Assembly (NCBI GenBank): GCA_017935785.1
Contig: JAGBGU010000082.1
Span: 1 to 50,671, forward strand
Length of the DNA stretch: 50,671 nucleotides
Direction: 5' to 3'
Source of the DNA: Bacteroidaceae bacterium
Lineage (GTDB): Bacteria; Bacteroidota; Bacteroidia; Bacteroidales; Bacteroidaceae
How positions within the stretch are numbered: the first letter of the stretch is position 1; each line of letters opens with the position of its first letter. Positions 39,605 to 48,581 of the stretch are shown piece by piece. The position numbers and the translations under genes were made by a program. A model generated the notes under the pieces. It searched no databases. It had not been told where the DNA came from and saw only the letters and a list, made by a program, of their open reading frames with translations.

Positions 39605-42085
39605 TTATTCTACGATAAGTTCCAGTATGCCCACGGTGGCGTCCTTCTTGGGCTGAATCTTAAGGCGCAGGGCGCCGGTGGTGATTTCCTCGCTGGGGTG
39701 GACCATGTTGAACTGGTCGGCGGCTGTGCCGAAGCGGTCGGTTATGTAGGGCTTGAACTCCCTCCATTCGTTGCCGGCCTTGTACTCCATGCGCCAGCTT
39801 ACGGGCAGCTGCACGCCGCCCTTGTCGTCGTACCAGTAGACGGATACGCTCTCCACCTTCTGCTCCTTGCGCAGCGTAATGTCCACGGTCTGTTCCTGTC
39901 CCTTCTGCGGGTACGATGTCCAGCGCGGTATGGTGGTGTCGAAGGAGTGCTTGGGCTGCTTGCCGTCGGCAATGGCGTAAACGTCGTCGCTGCCGTAGGT
40001 GTGGGTGGCTGCCACGTTGCGTATGTTGCCCACGGTGCGCACGGTGCCCTCAATGGCGGTCTGGCTGTCGCGCGCGAACCATACGTTCATGGTGGTGTTG
40101 TCGCCGCGGTTGTTCCATGCGTAGTAGGGGATGAGGGTCAGGGGCGCCTCTGTTGCCGCGGGTTCTTCGGCCCCGTCGCCCGTCACGGCCTGTGCGTTCA
40201 GTGTGATGCGGCTGATGCCTTTCAGCACGCCCTCTGTGAAGGCTTCCACGCGGCCCTGCTGTCCGGTCTGGGGCAGAATGTAGAGCGATGTGTGGTGGGC
40301 GTTGTCGGGCTGTTCGGCACAGTAGACCAGCGGTCCGCGGGTGATGCAGACGCGGTTACGGTCGGCCTTCACGCGCTCGTCGGCCACCGAATAGCGCACC
40401 GGCATGGGCAGGTTCAGCTCCACCAGGTCGCCCTTCTTCCACGCCCGGCGCACGGGCAGATAGCCGTCGGAGGGCTCTGTGCGCACGCGCTTTCCGTTCA
40501 CGCTGGCCTGGGCCTGGTATTGTCCTGCATCGGCATAGGAATAGAGCTTTCCGGGCACAAACTGGCTTCCGCACCAGGTGGGGATGCGCAGCCACAGGGT
40601 GAACTCCTGTCCGTCATGCTCGGGGCTGACGGTGATGGCCACCTTGCCGTCGAAGGGGTATTCCGTCTGCTGCTTCAGGTCCACGCTGCCGGCCTCCAGG
40701 GGCACGGTGGTGGAGTTTCCGGCATAGAAGACGGTGTAGATGTCGTCGGCGCTGTGGGCGTAGGTCATGCCCGAGATCTGCGGTATCAGGCGCGCCATGT
40801 TGGAGGGGCAGCAGGCTGTGCCGAACCAGGGTGCGCGTCCGGCCGTGCCGTGGTTGAAGGGGCGCCGTCCGTCGGCCTCCAGCACGTTCACGTAGAAGAA
40901 TCTGTTGCCCTGCAGGTTCATGCCTGCCAGCACGTTGTTGTAGAGCGCCACCTCGGCCACGTCGGCATACTTGGCTTCGCCCGACATCAGGAACATGCGG
41001 TAGTTGAAGAACACGTTGCCCACGGCTGCGCAGGTCTCGTCGTAGGTGTTCAGGTTGGGCAGGTCGTATGCCGGCCCGAATCCCTCAATGCCGGGCACGG
41101 CGCCCAGTCCGCCGTTGATGTGCATCTTGCGGTCCACAATGTCGTGCCAGACGGAGTCGAGCGGCGGGAGCAGCGTGGTGTCGCCCGTCATGGCAGTCAC
41201 GTCGGCCATTCCGGAATACAGGTATGTGGCGCGTACGGCATGTCCCACGGCCTGGGTCTGCTCCCTCACGGGGATGTGCGCCTGGGCATAGTAGCGGCTT
41301 TCCATGCGCTCCTGTCCGCGTATGTCAATGAACTTCTTGGCCATCTGCGCGTACAGCTCGTTTCCGGTGGCGTGGTACATCTTCACCAGCGCCAGCTCAA
41401 TCTCCTCGTGTCCCGGAGCCTGCATCACGGGCTTTCCGCCGTTGTAGGCGGAGTCGCCCTGGAAGAACACCCTGTTGACGTGCTGTGCGTTCTTCTCGGC
41501 CACGTCAAGCCACTTGCGCTTGCCCGTAGCCTTGTAGTAGGCTATGGCGCCCTCGTACATGTGGCCCATGTTGTACAGCTCGTGGCTGTGGTCCACATAG
41601 GAGTAGCGGCCGGGGCCCGACCCGCCTTTGTGGTGGTTGTTGCGCAGGTGTTCCGGCAGTATGTGCACCTCGTAAAGGTAGCCGTCCTTTTCCTGCGCCT
41701 CCGCAATGACGTCAATGATGCTGTCCATCTGCGCCTCCAGCTTCTCGTCTTTTTCCAGAATGAGCAGATAGGCCGCGCCCTCCATAACCTTGAAGAGGTC
41801 GGACGCCACGTAATAGGGGCCTTCAAAGCCCTTGTCCAACTTCTCGCCCCTGAGATACTGTCCCGTGCGTCTCAGGTTTTCCACGGCGTATGCGGTCTTC
41901 TGCAGGGAGAAGGGTACCAGCGTCTCCTTCTGCGTCTTCAGTCGGGGCAGCCAGAAGTTGTCTTCCAGCGCCACTTTCTCAAACGATACGGGCGTAAGGG
42001 GTTCCGCCTCGCGCTCTATGCGCTCCGGCTGGCACGATGCCAGTGCAACGGCTGCCAGGGCGGTGCATAAAAACTGTTTTTTCAT
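39605..42085 (-). CDS. GH127 family glycoside hydrolase, probable beta-L-arabinofuranosidase lipoprotein
   Basis: An 826-residue protein with a lipoprotein signal peptide (L-A-S-C at about residue 18). The catalytic (alpha/alpha)6 barrel covers about residues 30-460. The zinc and thiol site is present: Glu350 and Cys352 in YDETCAAVGN and the Cys-Cys pair 425-426 in FGTACCPSNMARL. These correspond to Glu338, Cys340, Cys417 and Cys418 of the Bifidobacterium enzyme HypBA1, in which Cys417 is the nucleophile. Beta-sandwich domains follow, the last (residues about 700-826) discoidin-like. It would release beta-L-arabinofuranose at the cell surface or in the periplasm. No SusC/SusD pair is nearby, so the substrate polymer is unknown. 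Confidence 0.88.
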   Translation of the reverse strand: MKKQFLCTALAAVALASCQPERIEREAEPLTPVSFEKVALEDNFWLPRLKTQKETLVPFSLQKTAYAVENLRRTGQYLRGEKLDKGFEGPYYVASDLFKVMEGAAYLLILEKDEKLEAQMDSIIDVIAEAQEKDGYLYEVHILPEHLRNNHHKGGSGPGRYSYVDHSHELYNMGHMYEGAIAYYKATGKRKWLDVAEKNAQHVNRVFFQGDSAYNGGKPVMQAPGHEEIELALVKMYHATGNELYAQMAKKFIDIRGQERMESRYYAQAHIPVREQTQAVGHAVRATYLYSGMADVTAMTGDTTLLPPLDSVWHDIVDRKMHINGGLGAVPGIEGFGPAYDLPNLNTYDETCAAVGNVFFNYRMFLMSGEAKYADVAEVALYNNVLAGMNLQGNRFFYVNVLEADGRRPFNHGTAGRAPWFGTACCPSNMARLIPQISGMTYAHSADDIYTVFYAGNSTTVPLEAGSVDLKQQTEYPFDGKVAITVSPEHDGQEFTLWLRIPTWCGSQFVPGKLYSYADAGQYQAQASVNGKRVRTEPSDGYLPVRRAWKKGDLVELNLPMPVRYSVADERVKADRNRVCITRGPLVYCAEQPDNAHHTSLYILPQTGQQGRVEAFTEGVLKGISRITLNAQAVTGDGAEEPAATEAPLTLIPYYAWNNRGDNTTMNVWFARDSQTAIEGTVRTVGNIRNVAATHTYGSDDVYAIADGKQPKHSFDTTIPRWTSYPQKGQEQTVDITLRKEQKVESVSVYWYDDKGGVQLPVSWRMEYKAGNEWREFKPYITDRFGTAADQFNMVHPSEEITTGALRLKIQPKKDATVGILELIVE

Positions 42086-42256
42086 ATTTTTTGTTTTAAA
42101 TTTTATAGGGTGTCGGATGAAAAATGTGTTCTTTTATATAACAGCCCAAAGCAGACTGGCATTGGGGACTGATAGACGGATGGCGGAGTACCATGCGCCA
42201 GGTTGGCCTGCATGCAAAACTTGCGTTCTCTCTTTATGTCTGTCTGTTTCTTGAAA

Positions 42257-42294
42257 CGGAAAAAGGACCTCTGTTCGCAGAAGTCCTTTTTTCC
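42257..42294 (-). terminator. Terminator after tRNA-Lys, possibly bidirectional
   Basis: AAAAGGACCTCTG (42261-42273), loop TTCG, CAGAAGTCCTTTT (42278-42290): a 13-position stem with one mismatch and a stable UUCG-type loop. On the minus strand TTTTCCG follows; on the plus strand TTTTTTCC. Confidence 0.8.
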
Positions 42295-42298
42295 TTGG

Positions 42299-42371
42299 TA
42301 ACCCGCTCGGGGTTCGAACCCGAGACCCCTTCATTAAAAGTGAAGTGCTCTACCTACTGAGCTAGCGAGTC
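42299..42371 (-). tRNA. tRNA-Lys (TTT anticodon)
   Basis: A 73-nt cloverleaf on the minus strand: acceptor GACTCGC with GCGGGTT (a G-U and an A-U pair at the end), D arm GCTC-AGTAGGTA-GAGC, anticodon stem CTTCA/TGAAG with loop CTTTTAA and anticodon TTT, T loop TTCGAAC. The following bases 42298-42296 encode CCA. The -7 box TACCTTTG (minus strand, 42408-42415) lies upstream. Confidence 0.96.
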
Positions 42372-42407
42372 AACCTAATGGGCTATAAGCTTTTGCTTTA
42401 GCGGGTG

Positions 42408-42415
42408 CAAAGGTA
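42408..42415 (-). promoter_or_regulatory. Bacteroidota -7 box (TACCTTTG) for tRNA-Lys
   Basis: The same TACCTTTG as for tRNA-Pro, 37 bp upstream of the tRNA 5' end. A TTG-containing -33 region (near 42433-42438) is weak. Confidence 0.6.
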
Positions 42416-42468
42416 TGAATTAAAATTGTATTGCACAACTCTTTCTGTCATATTTTTCCAAAAAAGTG

Positions 42469-43581
42469 TCATTTTGCCTTGTTTTCAAGGGATGCGGCTG
42501 GGCCGAGCGAAGTCTCGTTCAGCACAAACCGGCGGTAATAGGAGAGGAGCAGGGTGGTAAGGGGAAGGGCTATAATCAGTCCGATAATGCCCAGCAGACT
42601 GCCCCAGACGGAGAGGCTGAGCAGGATGATGGCCGGGTTGAGCCCCATGGCCTTGCCCATGATTTTGGGCGTCAGGTACATGTCCTGTATGAGCTGGACA
42701 ACGGCAAAGACAACTCCCGCACTGAGCAGGATGAGCCAGAAGTTGCCGCCCGTCTCGGCCGCCTTGAGCAGCGCCAGCAGAATGGTGGGCAGAAAGGCGA
42801 TCAGCTGCAGATAGGGCACCAGGTTGAGCAGCCCGATGAACAGCCCCAGGCCTATGGCAAAGGGGAAGTCTATGATAAGGAAGCCTATGCTGAACAGGAT
42901 GCCCACAATGAAGGCGATGAGCGACTGGCCGCGGAAGTAGGCGTTCATGCCGTTCTTTACGTCCTGGACCAGCGTAACGGCAAAGTCGCGCTTACCGGCC
43001 GGAATCAGATTGGCCCATCCGTCGCAGATGAGTTCATAGTCGAGCAATATAAAGAAGGTGTACAGCAGGACAACGAAGCTGCCCATCACGCCTATGGCCA
43101 GATTGATGGTGCCCGTAATCAGATGCCACAGCTGGGACAGGATGGTGCGGGCAAGCTGGCTCAGGTCGCCCTGCTCGGCCAGTTGCGAGATGGTGTTCCC
43201 GTCTACATAACGCTCCAGAAAACGGTGGGCGTACTCGGTTAGGTGCTGATAGCCGATGGCCTCGTTCACAATTACGTTGAGCAGGCCGTGAACCTTGCCG
43301 AACTCCTGGATGGTGGGGGGAACCACCAGCACCAGCACGCCGGTGATTACCGAGAACACCACCGCCAGAGCGGCAACGATGCTCAGGATGCGGCTCCGCA
43401 GCCTTGCCTTGTACTGGAGAAAGCATACAAGCGGATAAAGCATATACGCCAGCAGCCATGCCACAAAGAAGGGGATGAGCACGGTGCTGAGGCGCCCCAC
43501 CATATAGATGGACAATACAACAATGGCTACTACAATCAGACCGCGGATAAAGAGGTCGAAGGTGATTCTCTGGTTCAGCAT
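42469..43581 (-). CDS. AI-2E family transporter (PerM/YdiK-like permease)
   Basis: A 370-residue inner membrane protein with about eight segments. Features are the N-terminal hairpin LIVVAIVVLSIYMVG and LIPFFVAWLLAYMLYPLV, a long loop of about residues 100-160, and the conserved second half with FLIIDFPFAIGLGLFIGLLNLVPYL (the family N-x-x-P-Y-L motif) and GSLLGIIGLIIALPLTTLL. The family is named after TqsA, but members transport various solutes or ions and AI-2 export is not implied. The frame is open to 43698, but a -7 box (TAAATTTG, minus strand, 43696-43703) overlaps that ATG, so the ATG at 43581 is preferred. Confidence 0.88.
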   Translation of the reverse strand: MLNQRITFDLFIRGLIVVAIVVLSIYMVGRLSTVLIPFFVAWLLAYMLYPLVCFLQYKARLRSRILSIVAALAVVFSVITGVLVLVVPPTIQEFGKVHGLLNVIVNEAIGYQHLTEYAHRFLERYVDGNTISQLAEQGDLSQLARTILSQLWHLITGTINLAIGVMGSFVVLLYTFFILLDYELICDGWANLIPAGKRDFAVTLVQDVKNGMNAYFRGQSLIAFIVGILFSIGFLIIDFPFAIGLGLFIGLLNLVPYLQLIAFLPTILLALLKAAETGGNFWLILLSAGVVFAVVQLIQDMYLTPKIMGKAMGLNPAIILLSLSVWGSLLGIIGLIIALPLTTLLLSYYRRFVLNETSLGPAASLENKAK

Positions 43582-43695
43582 GGCTTTTGAGTATTTTTGC
43601 TTGAAGTTAGTGTATGGCTGGGAAGTGTGTCTGTCCCTGCTTTCCAAAGGCTTTCCCGACCGGACTTTTCCCTGCCGGTATGGCCTATTTCCCCA

Positions 43696-43703
43696 CAAAT
43701 TTA
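43696..43703 (-). promoter_or_regulatory. Bacteroidota -7 box (TAAATTTG) for the AI-2E family gene
   Basis: The minus strand reads TAAATTTG. It predicts a leader of about 110 nt to the chosen start and rules out the longer open frame as coding from its first ATG. Confidence 0.45.
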
Positions 43704-43798
43704 CGATATATAACTGAATAATAGAGTGAAAAAGCCTTAAATTTACGTCTGACGGGAAAATATTTCGTTTTCGGCAAGGAAAGTATTTTTTTTATGAG

Positions 43799-43806
43799 TA
43801 AATTTG
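43799..43806 (+). promoter_or_regulatory. Bacteroidota -7 box (TAAATTTG) for rsmI
   Basis: TAAATTTG lies 18 bp before the rsmI ATG at 43825. It overlaps an in-frame TTG at 43804, so that codon is rejected as a start. The -33 element is unclear. Confidence 0.5.
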
Positions 43807-43824
43807 TTCCCAAATAGACAAGCG

Positions 43825-44541
43825 ATGGGAACACTTTACGTTGTGCCTACGCCCGTAGGCAATTTGGAGGACATCACATACCGTGCCCTGCGGATCCTGA
43901 AGGAGGCCGACCTGATACTGGCCGAGGATACCCGCACGAGCGGCAATCTGCTGCGGCATTTCGAGATAAAGAATGCCATGCAGTCGTACCACAAGTTCAA
44001 CGAACACCAGACGGTGAGCAGGGTGGTGGAGCGGCTGCTGGCCGGCGAGACGGTGGCTGTGGTGTCTGATGCCGGCACTCCCGGCATCAGCGACCCCGGA
44101 TTCCTTATTGTCCGCGAGGCCGTCAAGGCAGGCATAGAGGTGTGTACGCTTCCCGGAGCCACGGCCTTTGTGCCGGCACTGGTAAGCAGCGGCCTGCCCT
44201 GCGACCGCTTCTGCTTCGAGGGTTTCTTGCCGCAGAAGAAGGGCCGCCAGTCGCGCCTGGAAGCCCTGAAGGACGAGACGCGCACCATCGTCTTTTACGA
44301 GTCGCCCCACCGGCTGCTTAAGGCATTGGTGCAGATGGCCGAATGCTTCGGCGAGGACCGTCAGGCAAGCGTGTGCCGCGAGATAAGCAAGCTGCACGAG
44401 GAAAGCGTGCGCGGAACCCTGAAGGAGGTAATCGCCCACTTCCAGGAACATGACCCCAAGGGAGAATTTGTCATTGTACTGGCCGGATGCGAGCCTGCGG
44501 TAAAGAGCAAAAAGACACAAAGGGAGCGGGAAGAGGAATGA
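43825..44541 (+). CDS. rsmI: 16S rRNA (cytidine(1402)-2'-O)-methyltransferase RsmI
   Basis: A 238-residue cytoplasmic SAM-dependent methyltransferase of the tetrapyrrole methylase fold that modifies C1402 in the ribosomal P site. Family marks are the start GTLYVVPTPVGNLEDIT, LAEDTRTS, VVSDAGTPGISDPG, LPGATAFVPALVSSGLP and FYESPHRL. The C-terminus ends in a basic, charged tail. The start is fixed by the promoter. The next genes (lipoprotein, hflX, fumarase) run in the same direction with gaps of 53-64 bp and no visible terminators, so a common transcript is possible. Confidence 0.94.
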   Translation: MGTLYVVPTPVGNLEDITYRALRILKEADLILAEDTRTSGNLLRHFEIKNAMQSYHKFNEHQTVSRVVERLLAGETVAVVSDAGTPGISDPGFLIVREAVKAGIEVCTLPGATAFVPALVSSGLPCDRFCFEGFLPQKKGRQSRLEALKDETRTIVFYESPHRLLKALVQMAECFGEDRQASVCREISKLHEESVRGTLKEVIAHFQEHDPKGEFVIVLAGCEPAVKSKKTQREREEE

Positions 44542-44605
44542 CGCCCCCCCTTCCGTTTCATTGAGATAAAAGAGTAACGAATCATAAACGTAAGAATTGA
44601 AGATT

Positions 44606-45457
44606 ATGAAGAAACTATTGATTTTGGCAGTGGCAGCTCAGATGCTGAGCGCCTGCTTTATGGGTAATGAGGCCAAGGAACAAGCCATGCAGAAGGAAAG
44701 AGACTCCTTGCAGAAAATCATTGACGAGAAGGATTTTGAACTGAACGACATAATGGGGACCATCAATGTGGTTCAGGAAGGAATCAGCAAGATAAACGAG
44801 GCCGAGGGCAGAGTTACCGTGGCTGACGGTTCGCGCGAGTCGGCAAGCAACAAGGAGGTAATCCGCGAGAACATGGCTTTCATCCAGGATGTGATGCAGA
44901 AAAACCGCGAAATGATTGCCCAGCTCAAGGAAAAGCTGAAGAAAAGCGGCATTCAGGCCGAAAAGCTTAAAAAGACCATTGAAAACCTGCAGGCACAGGT
45001 GGAGAGCCAGCAGGCACGCATTCAGGAACTGGAAGCCGAACTGGCCGAAAAGGACATTCTGATAAGCGAACAGGGCAAACAGATTGCCGACCTTCATCGC
45101 AACGCGTCCGAACTGGAAAAGGAGAACAAGGACAAGGCCCGCACCATGGCTGCCCAGGAGAAGGAACTCAATGCCGGCTGGTTTGTCTTCGGCACCAAGT
45201 CGGAACTGAAGGAACAGAAAATCATTGAGGACGGAGAGGTGCTGAGAGGCGACTTCAACAAGGGCTATTTCACAAAGATTGACATCCGTTACGACCGTAC
45301 CATACGCCTGTACAGCAAGAGCGCAAAGGTGCTTACCAACCATCCTGACGGCAGCTATTCCCTGGAAAAGAACGATGAGGGGCTGTACGAGCTGTATGTG
45401 AAGGATATCGAGAAGTTCTGGGGCGGAAGCAGATATCTGGTTGTTCAGGTGAAATAA
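44606..45457 (+). CDS. Coiled-coil lipoprotein, unknown function
   Basis: A 283-residue lipoprotein. The short signal peptide ends in the lipobox L-S-A-C with Cys17. Residues about 25-180 form a long coiled coil rich in Lys, Glu and Gln (for example KLKKTIENLQAQVESQQARI). A compact C-terminal domain follows from NAGWFVFGTKSELKEQKII to the end, with FNKGYFTKIDIRYDRTIRLYSKSAKVLTNHP. I recognise this as a conserved hypothetical of the Bacteroidales but know no function. The coiled coil and the lipid anchor suggest a periplasmic spacer or scaffold. The ATG at 44606 is preferred over an in-frame TTG three codons earlier. Confidence 0.8.
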   Translation: MKKLLILAVAAQMLSACFMGNEAKEQAMQKERDSLQKIIDEKDFELNDIMGTINVVQEGISKINEAEGRVTVADGSRESASNKEVIRENMAFIQDVMQKNREMIAQLKEKLKKSGIQAEKLKKTIENLQAQVESQQARIQELEAELAEKDILISEQGKQIADLHRNASELEKENKDKARTMAAQEKELNAGWFVFGTKSELKEQKIIEDGEVLRGDFNKGYFTKIDIRYDRTIRLYSKSAKVLTNHPDGSYSLEKNDEGLYELYVKDIEKFWGGSRYLVVQVK

Positions 45458-45510
45458 CCCTCTCCCTGCCCCCAATTAGTTAATCACACAGACAAAGACC
45501 GTAGAAGAAA

Positions 45511-46797
45511 TTGAGAGAATTCAAGGAAAAGCGCAATAGCGAGATCATTACCGAGGCGCAAGCCGAAACGGCCATTCTGGTGGGACTGATCACACCCAAT
45601 CAGAACGAGCGCAGGACAAACGAGTATCTGGACGAACTGGAGTTTCTGGCCACTACGGCCGGAGCCGTCACGGTAAAGCGTTTTACCCAGCGTCTGGCCG
45701 GCCCCAGCAGTGTAACGTATCTGGGAATTGGAAAGCTGCAGGAAATACGTGAGTACATTGTGCGCGAGGAGGATGCCGAGCGTGAAATAGGTATGGTAAT
45801 CTTCGACGACGAACTCAGCGCAAAGCAGTTGAGAAACATTGAGAAGGAACTGAAGGTAAAGATTCTGGACCGTACCAGCCTCATTCTGGACATCTTTGCC
45901 ATGAGAGCCCAGACGGCAAGTGCCAAGACCCAGGTGGAACTGGCGCAATACCGCTACATGCTCCCCCGCCTGCAACGCCTGTGGACCCACCTCGAACGCC
46001 AGGGAGGCGGAAGCGGCTCGGGAGGCGGAAAAGGTTCCGTGGGTCTGAGAGGCCCTGGCGAAACCCAGTTGGAGATGGACCGCCGTATCATCCTGAATCG
46101 CATGAGCCTGCTCAAACAGCGACTGGCCGAGATAGACAGGCAGAAGACCACACAGCGGAGCAACAGAGGCCGGCTGATCCGTGTGGCCCTGGTGGGCTAT
46201 ACAAACGTGGGCAAGAGTACGCTTATGAACCTTTTGTCCAAGAGCGAGGTCTTTGCCGAGAACAAGCTCTTTGCCACACTGGACACCACAGTGCGCAAGG
46301 TGATAGTGGACAACCTTCCCTTCCTGCTTTCTGATACGGTAGGCTTCATCCGTAAGCTGCCCACAGATCTGGTGGACTCATTCAAGAGCACGCTTGACGA
46401 GGTGCGCGAGGCCGACCTCCTGCTGCATGTGGTGGACATCTCGCATCCCGAGTTTGAAGACCAGATAAAGGTGGTGGAAAAGACACTCGCGGATCTGGGC
46501 TGTGCCGAAAAGCCGGTAATGATAATCTTTAACAAGATAGATGCCTATACATGGGTGGAGAAGGATGCCGACGACCTGTCGCCCGTAACAAGGGAGAACA
46601 TATCGTTTGACGACCTGTCCCGTACCTGGATGACCCGTCTCGAGGGCGCTTGTCTCTTTATCTCGGCCAAGGAACGGAAAAACATTGACACCCTCAGGCA
46701 GGTGCTCTATGACAAGGTGCGCCAGCTTCATGTGCAGAAGTATCCCTATAACGATTTCCTTTTCCAGCAGTACGATGAAAGCGGAGAGGTAAGATAA
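45511..46797 (+). CDS. hflX: GTPase HflX
   Basis: A 428-residue ribosome-associated GTPase that splits stalled ribosomes under stress. It has the HflX N-terminal domain (TNEYLDELEFLATTAGA, RLAGPSSVTYLGIGKLQEI), the linker with the glycine-rich GGGSGSGGGKGSVGLRGPGETQLEMDRR, then the G domain with P-loop GYTNVGKSTLMN, the switch II motif DTVGF and NKID. The frame has no suitable ATG: TTG at 45511 is the only plausible start, preceded by an in-frame stop at 45502 and followed directly by family-like sequence. Confidence 0.94.
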   Translation: MREFKEKRNSEIITEAQAETAILVGLITPNQNERRTNEYLDELEFLATTAGAVTVKRFTQRLAGPSSVTYLGIGKLQEIREYIVREEDAEREIGMVIFDDELSAKQLRNIEKELKVKILDRTSLILDIFAMRAQTASAKTQVELAQYRYMLPRLQRLWTHLERQGGGSGSGGGKGSVGLRGPGETQLEMDRRIILNRMSLLKQRLAEIDRQKTTQRSNRGRLIRVALVGYTNVGKSTLMNLLSKSEVFAENKLFATLDTTVRKVIVDNLPFLLSDTVGFIRKLPTDLVDSFKSTLDEVREADLLLHVVDISHPEFEDQIKVVEKTLADLGCAEKPVMIIFNKIDAYTWVEKDADDLSPVTRENISFDDLSRTWMTRLEGACLFISAKERKNIDTLRQVLYDKVRQLHVQKYPYNDFLFQQYDESGEVR

Positions 46798-46855
46798 GGC
46801 CTGAACAAGAAGAACAACTAATAACCACATCAATAAATTTAAACACAGAAACACA

Positions 46856-48505
46856 ATGGCAAATGTAGAATTCAAGTATGCACCCATGTTCCAGAAGGGA
46901 GAGGACACCACTGAATACCGTCTGCTCACCAAGGAGGGCGTCAGCGTTGGCGATTTCGAGGGACATGAGATGCTTAAGGTTACCCCGGAGGCCCTTACAC
47001 TGCTTGCACAGCAGGCGTTCCACGATGTAGAGTTCATGCTCCGTCGCGAGCACAATCTGCAGGTGGCTTCAATACTGAACGACCCGGAAAGCAGCGAAAA
47101 CGACAAATATGTGGCTCTGCAGTTCCTGCGCAATGCCGAGACTGCCGCCAAGGGAGTGCTCCCCTTCTGTCAGGATACCGGAACCGCCATCATCCATGGC
47201 GAAAAGGGCCAGCAGGTATGGACCGGTTTTGAGGATGAGGAAGCCCTCTCGCTTGGTGTGTACAACACCTTTACACAGGACAATCTGCGCTATTCCCAGA
47301 ATGCGGCACTGAATATGTACGACGAGGTGAACACCCGTTGCAACCTGCCTGCCCAGATCGACATTGAGGCGGTTGAGGGTGCCGAGTACAAGTTCGTCAT
47401 GGTGGCAAAGGGAGGCGGTTCGGCCAACAAGACCTATTTTTACCCCATGACCAAGGCCACCATCCAGAACGAGGGAACCCTTATCCCCTTCCTCGTAGAG
47501 AAGATGAAGAGCCTGGGAACAGCCGCCTGTCCTCCTTATCACATCGCATTCGTAATCGGAGGAACATCAGCAGAGAAGAACCTGCTTACCGTTAAGCTGG
47601 CTTCCATTAAGTATTATGACGGTCTGCCCACAACCGGAGACGAGACCGGACGCGCTTTCCGCGACATCGACCTGGAGAACAAGCTCCTTGTGGAGGCTCA
47701 GAAGATTGGCCTTGGCGCACAGTTCGGCGGAAAGGCTCTGGCGCATGACATCCGCGTGATCCGTCTGCCCCGCCATGGCGCTTCCTGTCCCATCGGTATG
47801 GGCGTAAGCTGTTCGGCCGACCGCAACATCAAGGCAAAGATCAACAAGGACGGAATCTGGCTGGAGAAGATGGACAGCAATCCCGGAGAACTCATCCCCG
47901 AAGCATTGCGCCAGCCCGGAGAGGGCGGAAAGGGAATAGAGATTGACCTGGGCAAGGGCATCGATGCCGTGCGGCAGGAACTCTCCAAATATCCCGTAAG
48001 CACCCGCGTAAACCTGAAGGGAACCATCATTGTGGCCCGCGACATTGCCCATGCCAAGCTGAAAGCCCGTCTGGATGCCGGCGAGCCGTTGCCCGCCTAT
48101 TTCAAGGACTATCCCGTGCTCTATGCCGGTCCGGCCAAGACCCCCGAAGGCTATCCCTGCGGTTCTATGGGTCCCACAACAGCCGGTCGTATGGATCCCT
48201 ATGTAGAGGAGTTCCAGGCCAACGGAGGCTCTCTGGTAATGATTGCCAAGGGTAACCGTTCCGATGCCGTAACCAACGCCTGCCAGAAGTATGGCGGCTT
48301 CTATCTGGGAACAATCGGCGGTGTGGCAGCCGTGCTTTCACAAAGCAGCATCAAGAGCATCGAGTGTGTGGAATATCCCGAACTGGGAATGGAAGCAGTG
48401 TGGAAGATCGATGTAGAGGACTTCCCGGCCTTCATTCTGGTAGATGACAAGGGCAACGACTTCTTCAAGCAACTGAAGCCCTGGTGTCCCGCCTGTGCAA
48501 AGTAA
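46856..48505 (+). CDS. Class I (iron-sulfur) fumarate hydratase
   Basis: A 549-residue cytoplasmic [4Fe-4S] enzyme interconverting fumarate and malate, used by anaerobes in the reductive branch to succinate. The N-terminal alpha domain has [12 protein letters not shown] with one cluster Cys and the [13 protein letters not shown] motif. Other cluster cysteines lie in [21 protein letters not shown] and in [18 protein letters not shown]. The C-terminal beta domain carries [16 protein letters not shown]. Both domains are fused in one chain, as in FumA/FumB, and length is normal. A strong terminator follows. Confidence 0.95.
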   Translation: MANVEFKYAPMFQKGEDTTEYRLLTKEGVSVGDFEGHEMLKVTPEALTLLAQQAFHDVEFMLRREHNLQVASILNDPESSENDKYVALQFLRNAETAAKGVLPFCQDTGTAIIHGEKGQQVWTGFEDEEALSLGVYNTFTQDNLRYSQNAALNMYDEVNTRCNLPAQIDIEAVEGAEYKFVMVAKGGGSANKTYFYPMTKATIQNEGTLIPFLVEKMKSLGTAACPPYHIAFVIGGTSAEKNLLTVKLASIKYYDGLPTTGDETGRAFRDIDLENKLLVEAQKIGLGAQFGGKALAHDIRVIRLPRHGASCPIGMGVSCSADRNIKAKINKDGIWLEKMDSNPGELIPEALRQPGEGGKGIEIDLGKGIDAVRQELSKYPVSTRVNLKGTIIVARDIAHAKLKARLDAGEPLPAYFKDYPVLYAGPAKTPEGYPCGSMGPTTAGRMDPYVEEFQANGGSLVMIAKGNRSDAVTNACQKYGGFYLGTIGGVAAVLSQSSIKSIECVEYPELGMEAVWKIDVEDFPAFILVDDKGNDFFKQLKPWCPACAK

Positions 48506-48527
48506 ATAATAAAATGAAACGATAGAG

Positions 48528-48563
48528 CAGGAGAGAGGGCCGGACAGCCCTCTCTCTCTTTCT
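48528..48563 (+). terminator. Terminator of the fumarase gene
   Basis: GAGAGAGGGC (48531-48540) and GCCCTCTCTC (48547-48556) form a perfect 10-bp stem with loop CGGACA, followed by TCTTTCTG. Confidence 0.85.
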
Positions 48564-48581
48564 GATACCCATTGTTGTTTT

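Noticed and set aside
39224..42070. A 948-codon open frame on the plus strand across the array and antisense to GH127, encoding 14-residue repeats at its start
   Set aside because: The repeat unit is 42 bp, divisible by three, so any stop-free unit stays open. The rest is the antisense of a well-supported enzyme gene in G+C-rich DNA, and variation follows the dyad centres rather than codon positions.
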